Shown here: piece after piece, positions 22,386 through 33,700 of the stretch | Layout: the number at the start of each line of letters is the position of its first letter | Numbering within the stretch: position 1 is the first letter of the stretch | Translations under genes and position numbers: made by a program | Notes under the pieces: model-generated | The model's input: the letters and a program-made list of their open reading frames with translations, nothing else | Databases searched by the model: none | Told to the model about the DNA's origin: nothing | Assembly: GCA_026261815.1 (NCBI GenBank) | Contig: JAMPIT010000511.1 | Span: 744,001-808,000 of the forward strand | Direction: 5' to 3' | DNA length: 64,000 nucleotides | DNA from: Monarcha castaneiventris obscurior | Taxonomy: Eukaryota > Chordata > Aves > Passeriformes > Monarchidae

Positions 22386-23850
22386 CGCCGCTGTTTGTGC
22401 ACTGATGGCAGCGCCAGGCTGAGCCCCGGCCATGGGGGAGCACAGGGACGGGCAGCGGGTGCTGCCCCGGGACAGAGCCCGGCCGTGGGGCAGCACAGGG
22501 ACGGGCAGCACAGGGACAGGCAGCACAGGGACGGGCAGCGGGTGCTGCCCCGGGACAGAGCCCGGCCGTGGGGCAGCACAGGGACGGGCAGCACAGGGAC
22601 AGGCAGCACAGGGACGGGCAGCGGGTGCTGCCCCGGGACAGAGCCCGGCCGTGGGGCAGCACAGGGACGGGCAGCACAGGGACAGGCAGCACAGGGACGG
22701 GCAGCGGGTGCTGCCCCGGGACAGAGCCCCGGCCGCTCCTCCGGGCGGGGTGGGAGAGCGGGCCCAGGGCGGGGCTGAGGGAAGCGAAGTGTCACCCGCA
22801 GGGTGACGGCACGGAATGGCCCGGGGCTGGTTCGTGAGGCCGGCGAGGCACATCGTGTCCTCCCTATGTCCACCAGCCCCTGTGGCACCCCCAGGCTCAC
22901 ACCCCCGCCTGCCCTTCGTGTGCTGCCTGGTGCTGACAGAGGCTTTTGCAGTTCTTTGCTCCAGTCCAGAGCCTGAGGGGGGTGTTGAGGCAGGAGCAGC
23001 CCCCAGCTGAGCCCCTGAACCCATTGCTGCCCACACCCCTCAGAGCCCTTCCTGGGGCCCTGGTACCGGTAAGGGAGGTGGGCAAAGAGCCCCCGCAGCC
23101 AGACAGGGATGGGAGCAGAGCCCTGAGTCCCTCACACTGCTCCTCAACACAGACCACTGCCATGAGCACAGACCCACACGAGCCCCTGAGGGCTTCCAGG
23201 GGCTGCTCCGTCCCACAGGGAGAGGGTTCCTGGCACGGGATGGGCAACCCAGAGGGGACAGAGGCCGAGGGGGCCTGGCCAGGTCCCACAGCTGGGGCTC
23301 AGCAGGGCTGGTCCTCCATGACAAGGGTGATGAGTGAGGGGCAATGGGTCTCACTCCCCTGTGCTCTGAGCCGCGGGTTTGTATCCCAGCTTGAGCTGCA
23401 CTTGAAGCACCTGGTGACATCCTGCTGGTGGCAGAAGGCAGGTAAGGGGCACCCAGCGCAAGGGAGGGCAGTGAGGTGGGCACTGGAAAGTCTTGGCTGG
23501 TCATCGAGGTCCAGCCCCAGGTGAGGAGGTAGAAGCCCCAGGTCTCTCCTGCAGGCCCGGCTCTGCTGCCCCCGGGCTCCTGCCCAGGTGACTCACACCT
23601 GGGGCGTCACAGCACAGGGACCCAGCCCAGACTCGCGGGGTCCTTGGGCTCCACCGTGCCAGCACCGTCCCCCCACAGCGCCATCTCCTCGGGGACTGCA
23701 GCAGAGAAGCATCTGTGCCCACGGACCCCTGACAGCAGAGCCTGGGGGCAGCTGGATCCATCCATGTTTAGGGCTGGGACTGTGCTGTTGGGGCACAGCA
23801 GCGCTTTGGTGAGGCCCCAAAGCCACACAACTCCCAAATCTGTCACAAGC
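22386..23850. other. Intergenic gap between the convergent SCMH1 and CTPS1 3' ends
   Basis: About 1.5 kb lies between the two inferred poly(A) sites. Apart from the minisatellite at 22441-22734 it is GC-rich unique sequence. I recall SLFNL1 lying between these two genes in human; I see no such coding sequence here. Confidence 0.6.
22441..22734 (+). repeat. 83-bp minisatellite, about 3.5 copies, with nested 15-bp sub-repeats
   Basis: The landmark GCGGGTGCTGCC recurs at 22455, 22538, 22621 and 22704, exactly 83 bp apart and apparently without mismatch. Each unit contains three 15-bp sub-repeats of the form CACAGGGACRGGCAG plus a 38-bp spacer. It starts about 55 bp after the inferred SCMH1 cleavage site. 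Because 83 is not a multiple of 3, consecutive units are read in different frames, so overlapping open frames on both strands appear; they are not genes. Confidence 0.97.
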
Positions 23851-26800
23851 CCCATGGATCCCCAATTTATTTGTAAAATTTCACCACATCTTTAACGGCT
23901 CATTTCTGTTGCTGTCCCAGCTCAGGAGCTGAAGTGCAGCAGCTCAGGGTGGGCACCAAAGCAGAGCTCCCCATCCCACTGGGGTGGAGTGCCCCAGCCG
24001 CAGTGGGCTCAGGGCTGCTGTGGGACACACAAACCCAGGAGCTGGACAGTGGGAACAGCCCAGTCCTGCCTGGGCTGGGCACCTGGGGGTGCTGAGTCCT
24101 GGTCGGGGAAGGGCTGTGCTCCCCATCCCAGCTCTCCCATGAGGGCCCTGTAGTTGGGAGATGCAGAGAGAGAGGCAAAGGCAGAGCCCTGGGAGCTGCC
24201 AGGGCCCAGCAGAAGCAGGGAGAGAGCCTGGCCCCAGTGCTGAGGATGAGGAGTCAAAGGGGAACAGCACTTCCCCCTCCTCATGGGGAGTGGGCACAGG
24301 ACCCACAGGGTGCCCTTGGGTGACAGTGCTCCCAGGACTTGTCCCAGGAGAGTTGGTTATTGAACCCAGAGCCAGGGCTGAGGCTGCTCTTGGGGAGGGC
24401 AGAGTGGTGGAAGTGACAGCCCCACATCACCCCATGGCCCAGGGACACAGCTCTGACCATGGGCCTGATCCTGCAGCAGGCAAGAAACGCTCCCAGCTGT
24501 GGCGGAGGGGGGGACAAACCCTCCCGGGGTAGCTCGAAGCCTAATTCCTCAGGCTCAGCCCAGGTTCCCCAGGTTTCTCCACTGCTGGAGGGAAGCTCCG
24601 TAATTTCAGACTTTGGAGATCCACATCTAAACCCACTGTGAATACAGCTCACAAGTTTTTGCTAGCTTAGAGGGGATTAATTCAAGATCAGGCAGTTTTG
24701 TGCTTCAGTCCTTTCCCTCCCTCCGAGCAGGCAGAACACAGTGAGCTCAGGGCTCCTTATTTAGTTTGTTACAAATGAGCATTTAATGACCGAGTCAGTT
24801 GCACGGTTTTGGCCAAAACAAACATTTCAGGAGAAAAAAACACAGTTGTGCTGCAGCTGAGGGAAGATCTCACCCTGCCCCAGGAGTAGCCAGGCCAGGG
24901 CAGGACTGGGCAGTAGCAGAGCACTGCAAGTTGATCATTCCTGCACAACAGCTGGAACTGGCACACGAGGAATGCTCGAAGCTCTCCGGGGCTCACAGCA
25001 GCTTTACAGGGAATATTTAAAACAACTGAGGACTAAAGCATGGGGGGTGGGGAGGAGGTCACTGAGGAGGGACAGGACAGGGTTTGGTTTCATGGCTCAG
25101 CCAGGTCTGACCGTGCAGCTCTCCCCAAACTCAACCGAGCTGCTGAATTCTGAGTGTGCGACATCTCAGACAGCGGAGACACGTTTCTTCCTTTCCTCTC
25201 AATCACCGAAGGCCACACAGGGTGTTCCATGCAGCAGCAGGCAGGGAACCAAAGGAGTTCAGCCCCCTCAGCACTGCACAGCTGGACAGCAACACCCACC
25301 ACCCATCCTAGGTAACATCGAGGGGAGGGCGAGCCCCTCCCTCAGGAACAGCCCTTGGGAATTGCGGGAGCACAGGACACACGACTCCAACGTGGACAAA
25401 AAGGCAACAAAAGGCTCCGCTTCGAATCCATGAAAAAGCACCAGGAACTGCTGTGTCCCAGGGCAGGGACATGGTTCAAGGCAGCAGTGGAAGTGGTTCA
25501 GTGATTCACTCTGTTCTCACCTTCCCCTTGATGCAAGGGGTCGGAGTTTCCCAGCTCCAGGAGTGCTGGCACAGGGAGAGCTCGCACCGACCCCTCAGGT
25601 CTGGGCTTCCCTGGCAGCTTTGTTCTCCTGCGCCCCCAACCTGATCCCAGTTAATCACATCCCTGCAGTGACACGTCAGCCAGAGCTGAGCGTGTTCCAG
25701 AGTAACACTATTCCAGGAAGATTTTCCTGGTTACAAGTTCATTGTGACAATGAATGCACCAAGAGCACCAGTGCCAAAGGTTTGTAAATACTACTGAAAA
25801 AAACCCAACCAAACAGAAATCATCCCCTCCCCCCTTTGCCTGAAAAAAAAAAAAAACAAAAAGGCTGCATGAAGCTGCCCAGAGCCCTCCCTGCAGCACA
25901 GCCCAGCTCAGACACTGAGCCAGCCCCCAAAATCTCATGCCATCCATAATTTTACCAGTAAGTAAAGACTGAGGAGGGAGCAGAAAGACTGGAGAAAGCA
26001 ACTCCACTGTCAAGTGTCCAGGGCACCCTGATGCCAAGCACTCCTTGCACTGGGAAGGACGTGTGCCATGGGATTCCCCTCAACACATCAAATCCCACAC
26101 CCCAGTTTGCTTTGACCTCCAAGCTGGTGCAACTGAAGGAACTGAAGGAAGTGTGGAGGGGCCTCTGCGAACTCTCCTCCACAAACAACCAAGATCCACA
26201 TAGAAAATAAAAGGACAGAACAGCTGAGGAAATACGGGACAGGATCTCAGAACAAAAATTATAAACCCTTAAGTTAGGAAAGCCCAAAGCTGAGGACGTT
26301 GAAGCTATTGCTGTAAGAACACCTGGAAAACCTAACAGAGACTCCTCTCCGCAGCAAGGACACACCTGGAGAGGGAGAGAGAAAAGGAGCAGGAATTACT
26401 CACAGGGAAGAGCCAGAGGCTGGAACTACTGCACAGCCCTGGAGGCAGTCTGACACGTGGGCCCTGGCAAGAGCCCTGTGCCCAGCTCAGGGCTGTCTGC
26501 CAGCTTTGCAGGGGCACTGTGGCACCACCAAAGGCTCCCCTGGACACATGCTCCTTCCACACACCCATGTCCACCCAGAGCACAGGGAGGGAGCACTGCT
26601 CAGCCAGGACCAAGCCGCCCCTGCTCTGGCCAGCACCCAAGGGCTGAGACAAGTCCCAGGGACACTGCCCCCCTCCCCGCAGCTCCCTCATGTGGGGACA
26701 GCCTCCAAGCCACCAGACCTGCCACATTAGGGAGCACATGGGATGCTGTCAGTGAGACCAAGGTTCAGAGTGTCTTGAAGATAAAAATTTACAGGGAGAA

Positions 26801-27704
26801 ATCTTCAGCTCTTGGTGTTGCACCAGCTGTGGAACAGCCCAACACCCAGCAATCCCTGCATCTGGGCCCAGTCCTGTGTCCAGGAATGGGGAGCAGTCCT
26901 GTGACAGACTGGGGCTGGTCCTGCTTTCCCCCTGCAGTTCACTCTGGAAGCGTCTGTTACAAAAAGGGAAGGGGGAGGAGGGAAGGGCTGGACCTCTTCA
27001 GTGCCCTGGCACTCAGCAGCAGGGCCCTGCTCTCACCCCAGGGGTATGTGCACAGATGCTGCTCAACTCCTGCAAAACCCCCACACAAACCAGCCAGAGC
27101 AGGGAAAGTCACATCCATGATCCCCTACGGCACAGGGGGATAACTCAGATTTAAAGTCTGCCCATTCTGCTGGTGCAGTCTGAGTGCCAGGTTTTAGTGT
27201 CTCCTCCTTCCCTAGACTGTGTACATCCACTTTCCACATCCCTGTAACATCTGCAGCCCTTAACAGACTAGAGCTGGAGCCCCAGGTCTGACAGGAACTG
27301 CTGTCCCAGCAGATGGACACAAATGGACACTTTCAAAGTATTATTTTACAATGGTGAGGGACTACAAAATACTGCATTTCCTAAACCCAGGAACTCCTTG
27401 CTCAGCTCTGCCCCCATTTCCAGGAGTTTGTGCTCCACTGGTGCTTTTATCTGAATTTAACCCCAAACTTGTGTGTATTTGTATTTCATTGTGGGTCAGT
27501 TTGCTAAGGGGACACCCACCCCCAGCTGTTAGACAGAGGCACTACCCAGCCCTCAGCACAGCTGGAACACATGTGAGCACCAGCACATCTCATGGTGTGC
27601 TAGCTTCCTACCAAATAATGTGGAAGTCAGATACCAGGAGCAAAGACTGGGCAAGGAATTTTTTCCAAAAGGAAGAGGTTGAGATTATTAAACATTACCA
27701 GGAA
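23850..27704 (-). other. CTPS1: CTPS1 3' UTR (inferred extent)
   Basis: From the TGA at 27705-27707 to the candidate AATAAA. No CR1 copy is seen. A run of 14 A lies on the plus strand near 25840 (poly-T in the CTPS1 transcript). Open frames here, such as 26457-27143 on the plus strand, have no recognisable domain. The extent rests on one signal and could be much shorter. Confidence 0.45.
23866..23871 (-). terminator. CTPS1: CTPS1 candidate poly(A) signal
   Basis: TTTATT on the plus strand is AATAAA on the CTPS1 strand, in ACAAATAAATTGG. About 30-50 bases downstream in the CTPS1 direction lies a U/G-rich element (GGGAGTTGTGTGGC), which suits a cleavage site near 23850. It is the only canonical AATAAA I found between the CTPS1 stop codon and the SCMH1 end, so the 3' UTR would be about 3.85 kb. 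A non-canonical earlier site is possible. Confidence 0.5.
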
Positions 27705-27789
27705 TCAGTCGTGATTTGCTGAAGGGAACTTCAGCTCTGTTATCTCCAGGTCAGGGGAGCTGCTGCCGCTCCTGTCGCTGTAGGTGTCC
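27705..27789 (-). CDS. CTPS1: CTPS1 terminal coding exon (residues 564-591)
   Basis: It encodes [20 protein letters not shown] and FPSANHD, then TGA at 27707-27705. The serine cluster 568-575 corresponds to the human C-terminal phosphorylation region. The acceptor is CTCCTGCAG. Confidence 0.97.
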
Positions 27790-30700
27790 CTGCAGGAGAT
27801 TTGGGGTTAGGGAGCACAAGTGCTTTAAGGACTGATAATTCTGATGTGGGATGCTGCAGCACAGGGAAAACTTCGTCTCCTCTGCTGTGAGGAGCCATTT
27901 CAAACTCAAATGTGCAAAAGCAGAAAATTAAAATATCCCTCAACCCTTGGAGGCATTGAAATGAAGGTCCCTCACACATGAAACTCTTCTGGACCACACC
28001 TGACCACTGTGATGTTGACACTGACACAGGAATCCCATGGTGCAGCTGCACTGCAGCTCAACCCACAAAGTCAACACCTCCCTTTTGGCATTGCATTTGC
28101 CTGGGTTTGAAACAGGCACTGCTAATTCTCCTCTGCACTTGGTCTGGTTTTTGTTTAGTGCCTGTCAGCACTCAGCAACCCCTCAAGGTTCTCTGTGAGG
28201 AGAACAGGACATTATCAAATTGCTGTAATTTGTTGCACGGTCCTGAGTGCCAAACGGAACTGCAGGCACTGGGGAACAGCAGCACCAAGTAACTCCCCAA
28301 AACACCACTTGCTTTGCAAACTGAAACAAAGAAAGCTGAAGTCAACAGAAAAAAATATGAGGCTGCAACCACCAGGCCCTGTTCTTTAAACCAGCAGCAG
28401 GAACAAGTTTCTTACGGACCTGCCTGTATGTGGGACTTGTGTGAGGAATGTGTGGAAAAGCCCATGAGGTCTCCAGTCATGTAAAAGAGCAGGCCCAACC
28501 TGTTTCTCCAAACATCCTGACTGACAGCACAAGGCTGCAGATCTCCTCTCCCTGAAGCCTGCGCCTCTCTGCAGGACAGATCCGTGGCCCCACAATCTGC
28601 CTCAACATGCCAGACATGAGCTTTCAAAAAAAGAGTGGAAAGAACAGGTGCTGCAATACCAAGTTATCCCCAAGAACTCTGTGCCAAGAGGATGCTCCAG
28701 GTTATCCTGCAGGAAGCAGCACTGCCCTGTGGCAGCTCTGACTGGGGTCTGTCTTAAACCCACCTGGGTGAGAGCCTGCAGCCCTTCTGTAGGTAGTGGG
28801 TGAGTCTCCCTGCAGATGCCAGGAGGAGCCCAAAATATGGGGGTGATGGCTTGATGGGCCTGGAGAGGAACTCGGGGTGATACTGAACACCAACGAAGAA
28901 AGGATGCTCTGAGAGGAACAAACAAAACATTCACGTCAAGCCTCTCAAGCTTATGGCTGAGCTGCAGGTGAAATCCCGATTATGCTGATGCCATGATGAC
29001 GGGGAAGTATCATTTCCATGCTTTTTGTCCATAAATGGACAGGGACATGGGATTTTATTTTTACCATCAGTTTATGGATGGAATCAGAGACAGTCTGAAT
29101 GGGTCCCATACAAAAACCTGCTCCATTACCCTCCAAACACTTTCCTTTGTCCATCCCACACCCACAAACCAACTGTTTTAAGGATTCACCTTCCAGCTCA
29201 ACCACTTCCATCCGCTCTCCCTCCTCATCCTGCCCCACAAACTTCAGACCTTGCTCTTCAAAACACTTTTTCAATTCTGGATTGACCTAGAAAACCAGAA
29301 GCAAGACAAGCCATGATCTCTTGAGTCTGGGTTACACAGGAAAGCTCAGTGCCTACAGGAGCATTTTTACCTCAAATCTGTGTCTGTGTCTCTCTTCCAA
29401 GAAATCATGATCTCCATACAGTTTCCCTGCACCAGAAGTAAGTTGTTCTTTAGAGCAGTGATCACAGCTTTTAACACATTCAAACAGCATCCTTCAGAAT
29501 CTGCCACTTCTGCGGGGATCAAATTTCCTAATCCCCGTTCCCCACCAGTCCCCACCTGCCATTCAAGGATGCTCCAACATTCCCAGGTCTCACTTCCCCA
29601 TACCCACCATACATGCAAGCCATGCCCAGGAAAGATTTCCAGAAGAGGGACAAAGGGCCTTACTCATGATTGAATTCTTGGTTTGGAAGAGTGTTCTTCT
29701 CTTGCCAAGCCTCATTGTCCCGCCCATTTGCCCAGGATTATGTTCTGGCATGTCTATGACCTGTGGAAAGAATTCAGAGGGAAGTGGGAATCATGAAGGA
29801 GTAACAGTCCCAGGCAGACTCTGACATGTTAAAGGAAAAAAATCCCACCAACATTCATTCAAAAAACCAAGGAAACCAGCCCAAGGAACACTGTCGTGAA
29901 AAGGCAGACCAACAGAACCAGGTGAGCTGGCCGAGCTGTTCTAGTAGACAGAACACAGTGTCTAGTTCTAGGCTGCACAGAACATATGGGAAGTTTGTGG
30001 ATATTCAGAAAGCTTTCACATAGGAAATGGCCTCGGAGTCTACACAGATCGCACACACCAATACTGTGCTGTTTACTGACCTGCATGTTAAACAAGCAAA
30101 TTGATGGAAACAAAATCCCCAAATCAGAATTTCTTACTCTTTGCAAAACATCATCATAAGCTGCTTTTTGATAACCTCACTTTGAGTAGCGTTTTAAATT
30201 ACAGCAGAAGCCAATCATTATGTTCCTGGACAAGGAATACAGAACTTTCCCCAACCATTCCCAGGAATTCAGGTCTGTCTGTGGCTATTGCACAACAGTT
30301 CCAGTTGGAAGGGACCTTAAAGCCCACCCAATTCCAACCCCTGCCATGGGTAGGGACACCTTCCACTGTCCCAGGTGGCTCCAAGCCCCATCCAGCCTGG
30401 CCTTGGACACTGCCAGGGATCCAGGGCAGCCACAGCTTCTCCTGGCAATTGTGCCCAGGGATGTGCAGGTAACTCTGGTAAAGACACCACAAGAAAGCCA
30501 CGATAAACTCACCACTGGATGAGAAGTTTTGGGGTCAAACTCTGTTGAGTTGGCATCTGCAATGTAACATTCAGCTATCAGAAACACCAAGTCTCTCAGA
30601 CCACGACATCATCACCTGCAGGACCTGCCCCAGCTACAGCTGCTTCTCATCCCCAGCTGTGCTGAGCCCCCCCAGGCACAGAGCACCCCAGGCAGCAGGA

Positions 30701-33700
30701 ACAGGGCTGTCAGCACTGTTTGGTATCAATTTCAAAGGACAACCCACTCTCATTCAGGAAGAACACACATTCAATAGGTTCAAAAAGAAATAAAGGCACA
30801 GAAGGGGAAGGGAGCAGAGTGGTCTGAGAAACCCCTTTTTCCCCACCCCTCCCTCCTCACCACTGAGACTGAGCCAGGCTGAGAACTCCATTCAGCACTC
30901 TCTGAAGGGAGTTCTGCTAACAGGGACCTGCTCAATTCAAGCAGTGGGGTTCAGAAGGTAACTCCACTCACTGAAGGAGCTGCAACTGCTGGCTGGCTGA
31001 ACGGCTTTTTGGGCTTCGTTCCCACTGGCTGCAGTGGGAATTTGGGAAACCCAGCACATGTAGGCCACCAAAGTATTTCATTTAGGAGCTGAACCTCATG
31101 TTAAGCAAGAGGAAGCTTTCTGTCATTATAAGCATGACTTACTCCATTGATTTTTATTTAAATATGGTAAGGAAGTTGCTTTTTACTTTGAATTAGCAAA
31201 AGAGGTGGGGATTTTTACAGGTCTAGGGAAAAAATTAAACCTACCTATAAAAAATTTAAAATCACAGGTATCTAAAAAAATCACAGGTATTACTCAAACA
31301 ACCCAAGAAATGACCGAAAGGCAGGAAGGGTTTTGTGCAATTACCTTGCCAACCAAGGACACTGCGTGCAAACTCCACCACTGCCAACTGCATTCCCAAA
31401 CAGACTCCTGTGGAAGGAAAGGCAGGACATGGATCAGGTCAGGACAAGGACCTCTGAGCCCATGTTGCAAAGCACACACACCTTCAGAAAGTGTCCTGAG
31501 TCAGTGGAAAACCTGGATGAGGAAGATTTTTGACTGGGATTTAGGGGTCTGCAGTCCTGACAAACTTTACTTCCCTCCCTTTCCCATCCCTCTGCTCACA
31601 CAGTTCAGTCTCTCACCACAGGCATTTCACAGAAATGTAGTCACATATTTCTTGGTGCCAAGACCACCACAGCCTGCTCTGAAACATCCCCAGACTGCTA
31701 TCCCCTCATTACAGTTTCCTTGTCAGCACATCCCAGCCAACTCTGACCACTTCAGAGCTAACCAGGGATGAGGCTGCATTCCCAGCTCAGCTGAGCACAG
31801 ATCACTGCCCTCCTCAGCCAAGTGCCTGCAAAACTGCTCATCCCAGGCACCAGTGAAAACCAGGGAAGCTCTTGCTGCAGACCAGTTAGGCTGTTATTCA
31901 ACCTCCTTTCCTTTGCTTTCTTTCTTCTTATGGATGAAATATGTTTCTCACCTAAGAAGGGTTTTTTCTGTTTTCTTGCCCAGGAAATAGCTTGAATTTT
32001 GCCTTCTGTCCCTCGAACACCAAATCCACCAGGAACCAGAACTCCACTGCATGAGGATGAAAAGATTCCATTCAGCATGGCTCCCTCAAACTGCATACCC
32101 ACGTACCACCTTCCCCCCCATAAAATCTTGGGCTTGCAAGACCTCTCTCCTGAAAAGGGCTCTGAAGTAGCCCCGTGGCAAGGCCTGGCTGCAGCAGTTT
32201 CCACATGAATCCACATGAGCTGTCACACAAAGCAGCATTTACAGGGAAGTATTTTATAAATGCCAATTTTACCTTCCCAAAGAGAGATCCCAAATACAAT
32301 GCAGGTTACCATACTGAAATGGTTCATGCTGTGGGACTCACGTGCCCTGCACTAAACACATTTGCAAACACATCGCCCAGCCAGGCCCATGCTGAGGAAG
32401 CCTCTGGCTACAGAGTCAGGTTGCCCTAACACCAAACTCTGCAGGAGGTTCTTTCATCTGATCCCACCCAAATCCTGCCGCCCTGAGGGGCAACAGGACC
32501 TCGTTCTTGTTTTTGTGCTAGCTCTTGGCCCTCCTCTGCATACTAACACCTTTCCCCTTCTCACACTTTATTTCTAAGGAAGTTGTTACTCCATTTACAC
32601 CTTCCATTCTCACTCTGGCTTTAACAGCCTTTACCAGTACCTTTCCTTTCTCCTGATTTCCTCTGTTTCCACCTGATCATGCAGGTGTGCATATCCTCAC
32701 CAGCACGATCATTTCACCCACTGCTCCCTCTCACCAACTCCCCTACTTCTTTAACAATTCTCCATTTAACATCTTATCCTAAATGCCCCTGAGAGGTGTC
32801 TGGGGCCTTGTCAGAGTGTGCTGGTACAGTGGTGAAGAAAACAGTCTCCAGTGAGGCCCTTAACTCCAAAGCCATCAGCAGCAGCAGGTTTATCAGACAT
32901 TCTCCAAGGAAAGGGCCAGAGCAGAACTTACTCAGCACCACACAGCTTCTGCCACGCCTCGTGGTACCGCACAGGCTCCTCCTGCAGAGTGTCTGGCTCC
33001 AAGTCAGCAGAGTCAATGTACTGGGAAGAAATCCAAAAACAGGATGAGAAGAGATGAGATATTGCTACAAGAGTGTACAGGATCTCTTGAATTCTCATTA
33101 AATTAGGATAGCATCATTCCTCCTGGATAGCTCTGCATTTGTTTCCTAATGGATACTTAAGTTTTTTTCTGGGCTGATTTCCCATGTGTTAGCCAACAAA
33201 ACTACTTTCCTCACCACCCTACTATTGGTGCACAAACAGAACCCATGATTTCTCTGTCCTCCCCTCTCTGCAGCTCTGCTGTAACATACACCAAGTCCAT
33301 GAGCCCCAGCCTGTAGCACAGCAAGGTGGGAACATGGGGCTGTGCAGACACAAACCACCACACAGAGAGAAAAAAACCTACCACTCTCTCATCAAATAAA
33401 CACCTTCAAGAGGCACCGAAGAAGAAATAGGATATGGTGAGGTTGCTGTAATTAAAGGGTGTTATGACAATGGAAAAAAACCCTGCAATTTTTCCATTTT
33501 CTCATCTCCAGTATTCCAGTACCTCTGAACTTCTAGATATTCTGGCAGGCTGCTAACCCTTTAAAATAACCATTTTGTCTTTTTTGTTGTTGTTGTTGTT
33601 GTTGTTTTTTGGAGGTTAAAGAGCTGATTGGTAGTTTTGCAACTAACCACTCTTAGTCAGTTCTTCAGCATAAGATCTCCAAGCACAAGGCTCACAGAGC

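Noticed and set aside
22441..22734. Possible CRISPR-like array
   Set aside because: Spacers are identical between units and the genome is a vertebrate; it is a minisatellite.
22359..23036. 225-codon Cys/Pro/Ala-rich open frame on the minus strand
   Set aside because: It is produced by the 83-bp minisatellite being open in several frames.
26457..27143. 228-codon open frame on the plus strand antisense to the CTPS1 3' UTR
   Set aside because: No domain or splice structure; composition explains it.
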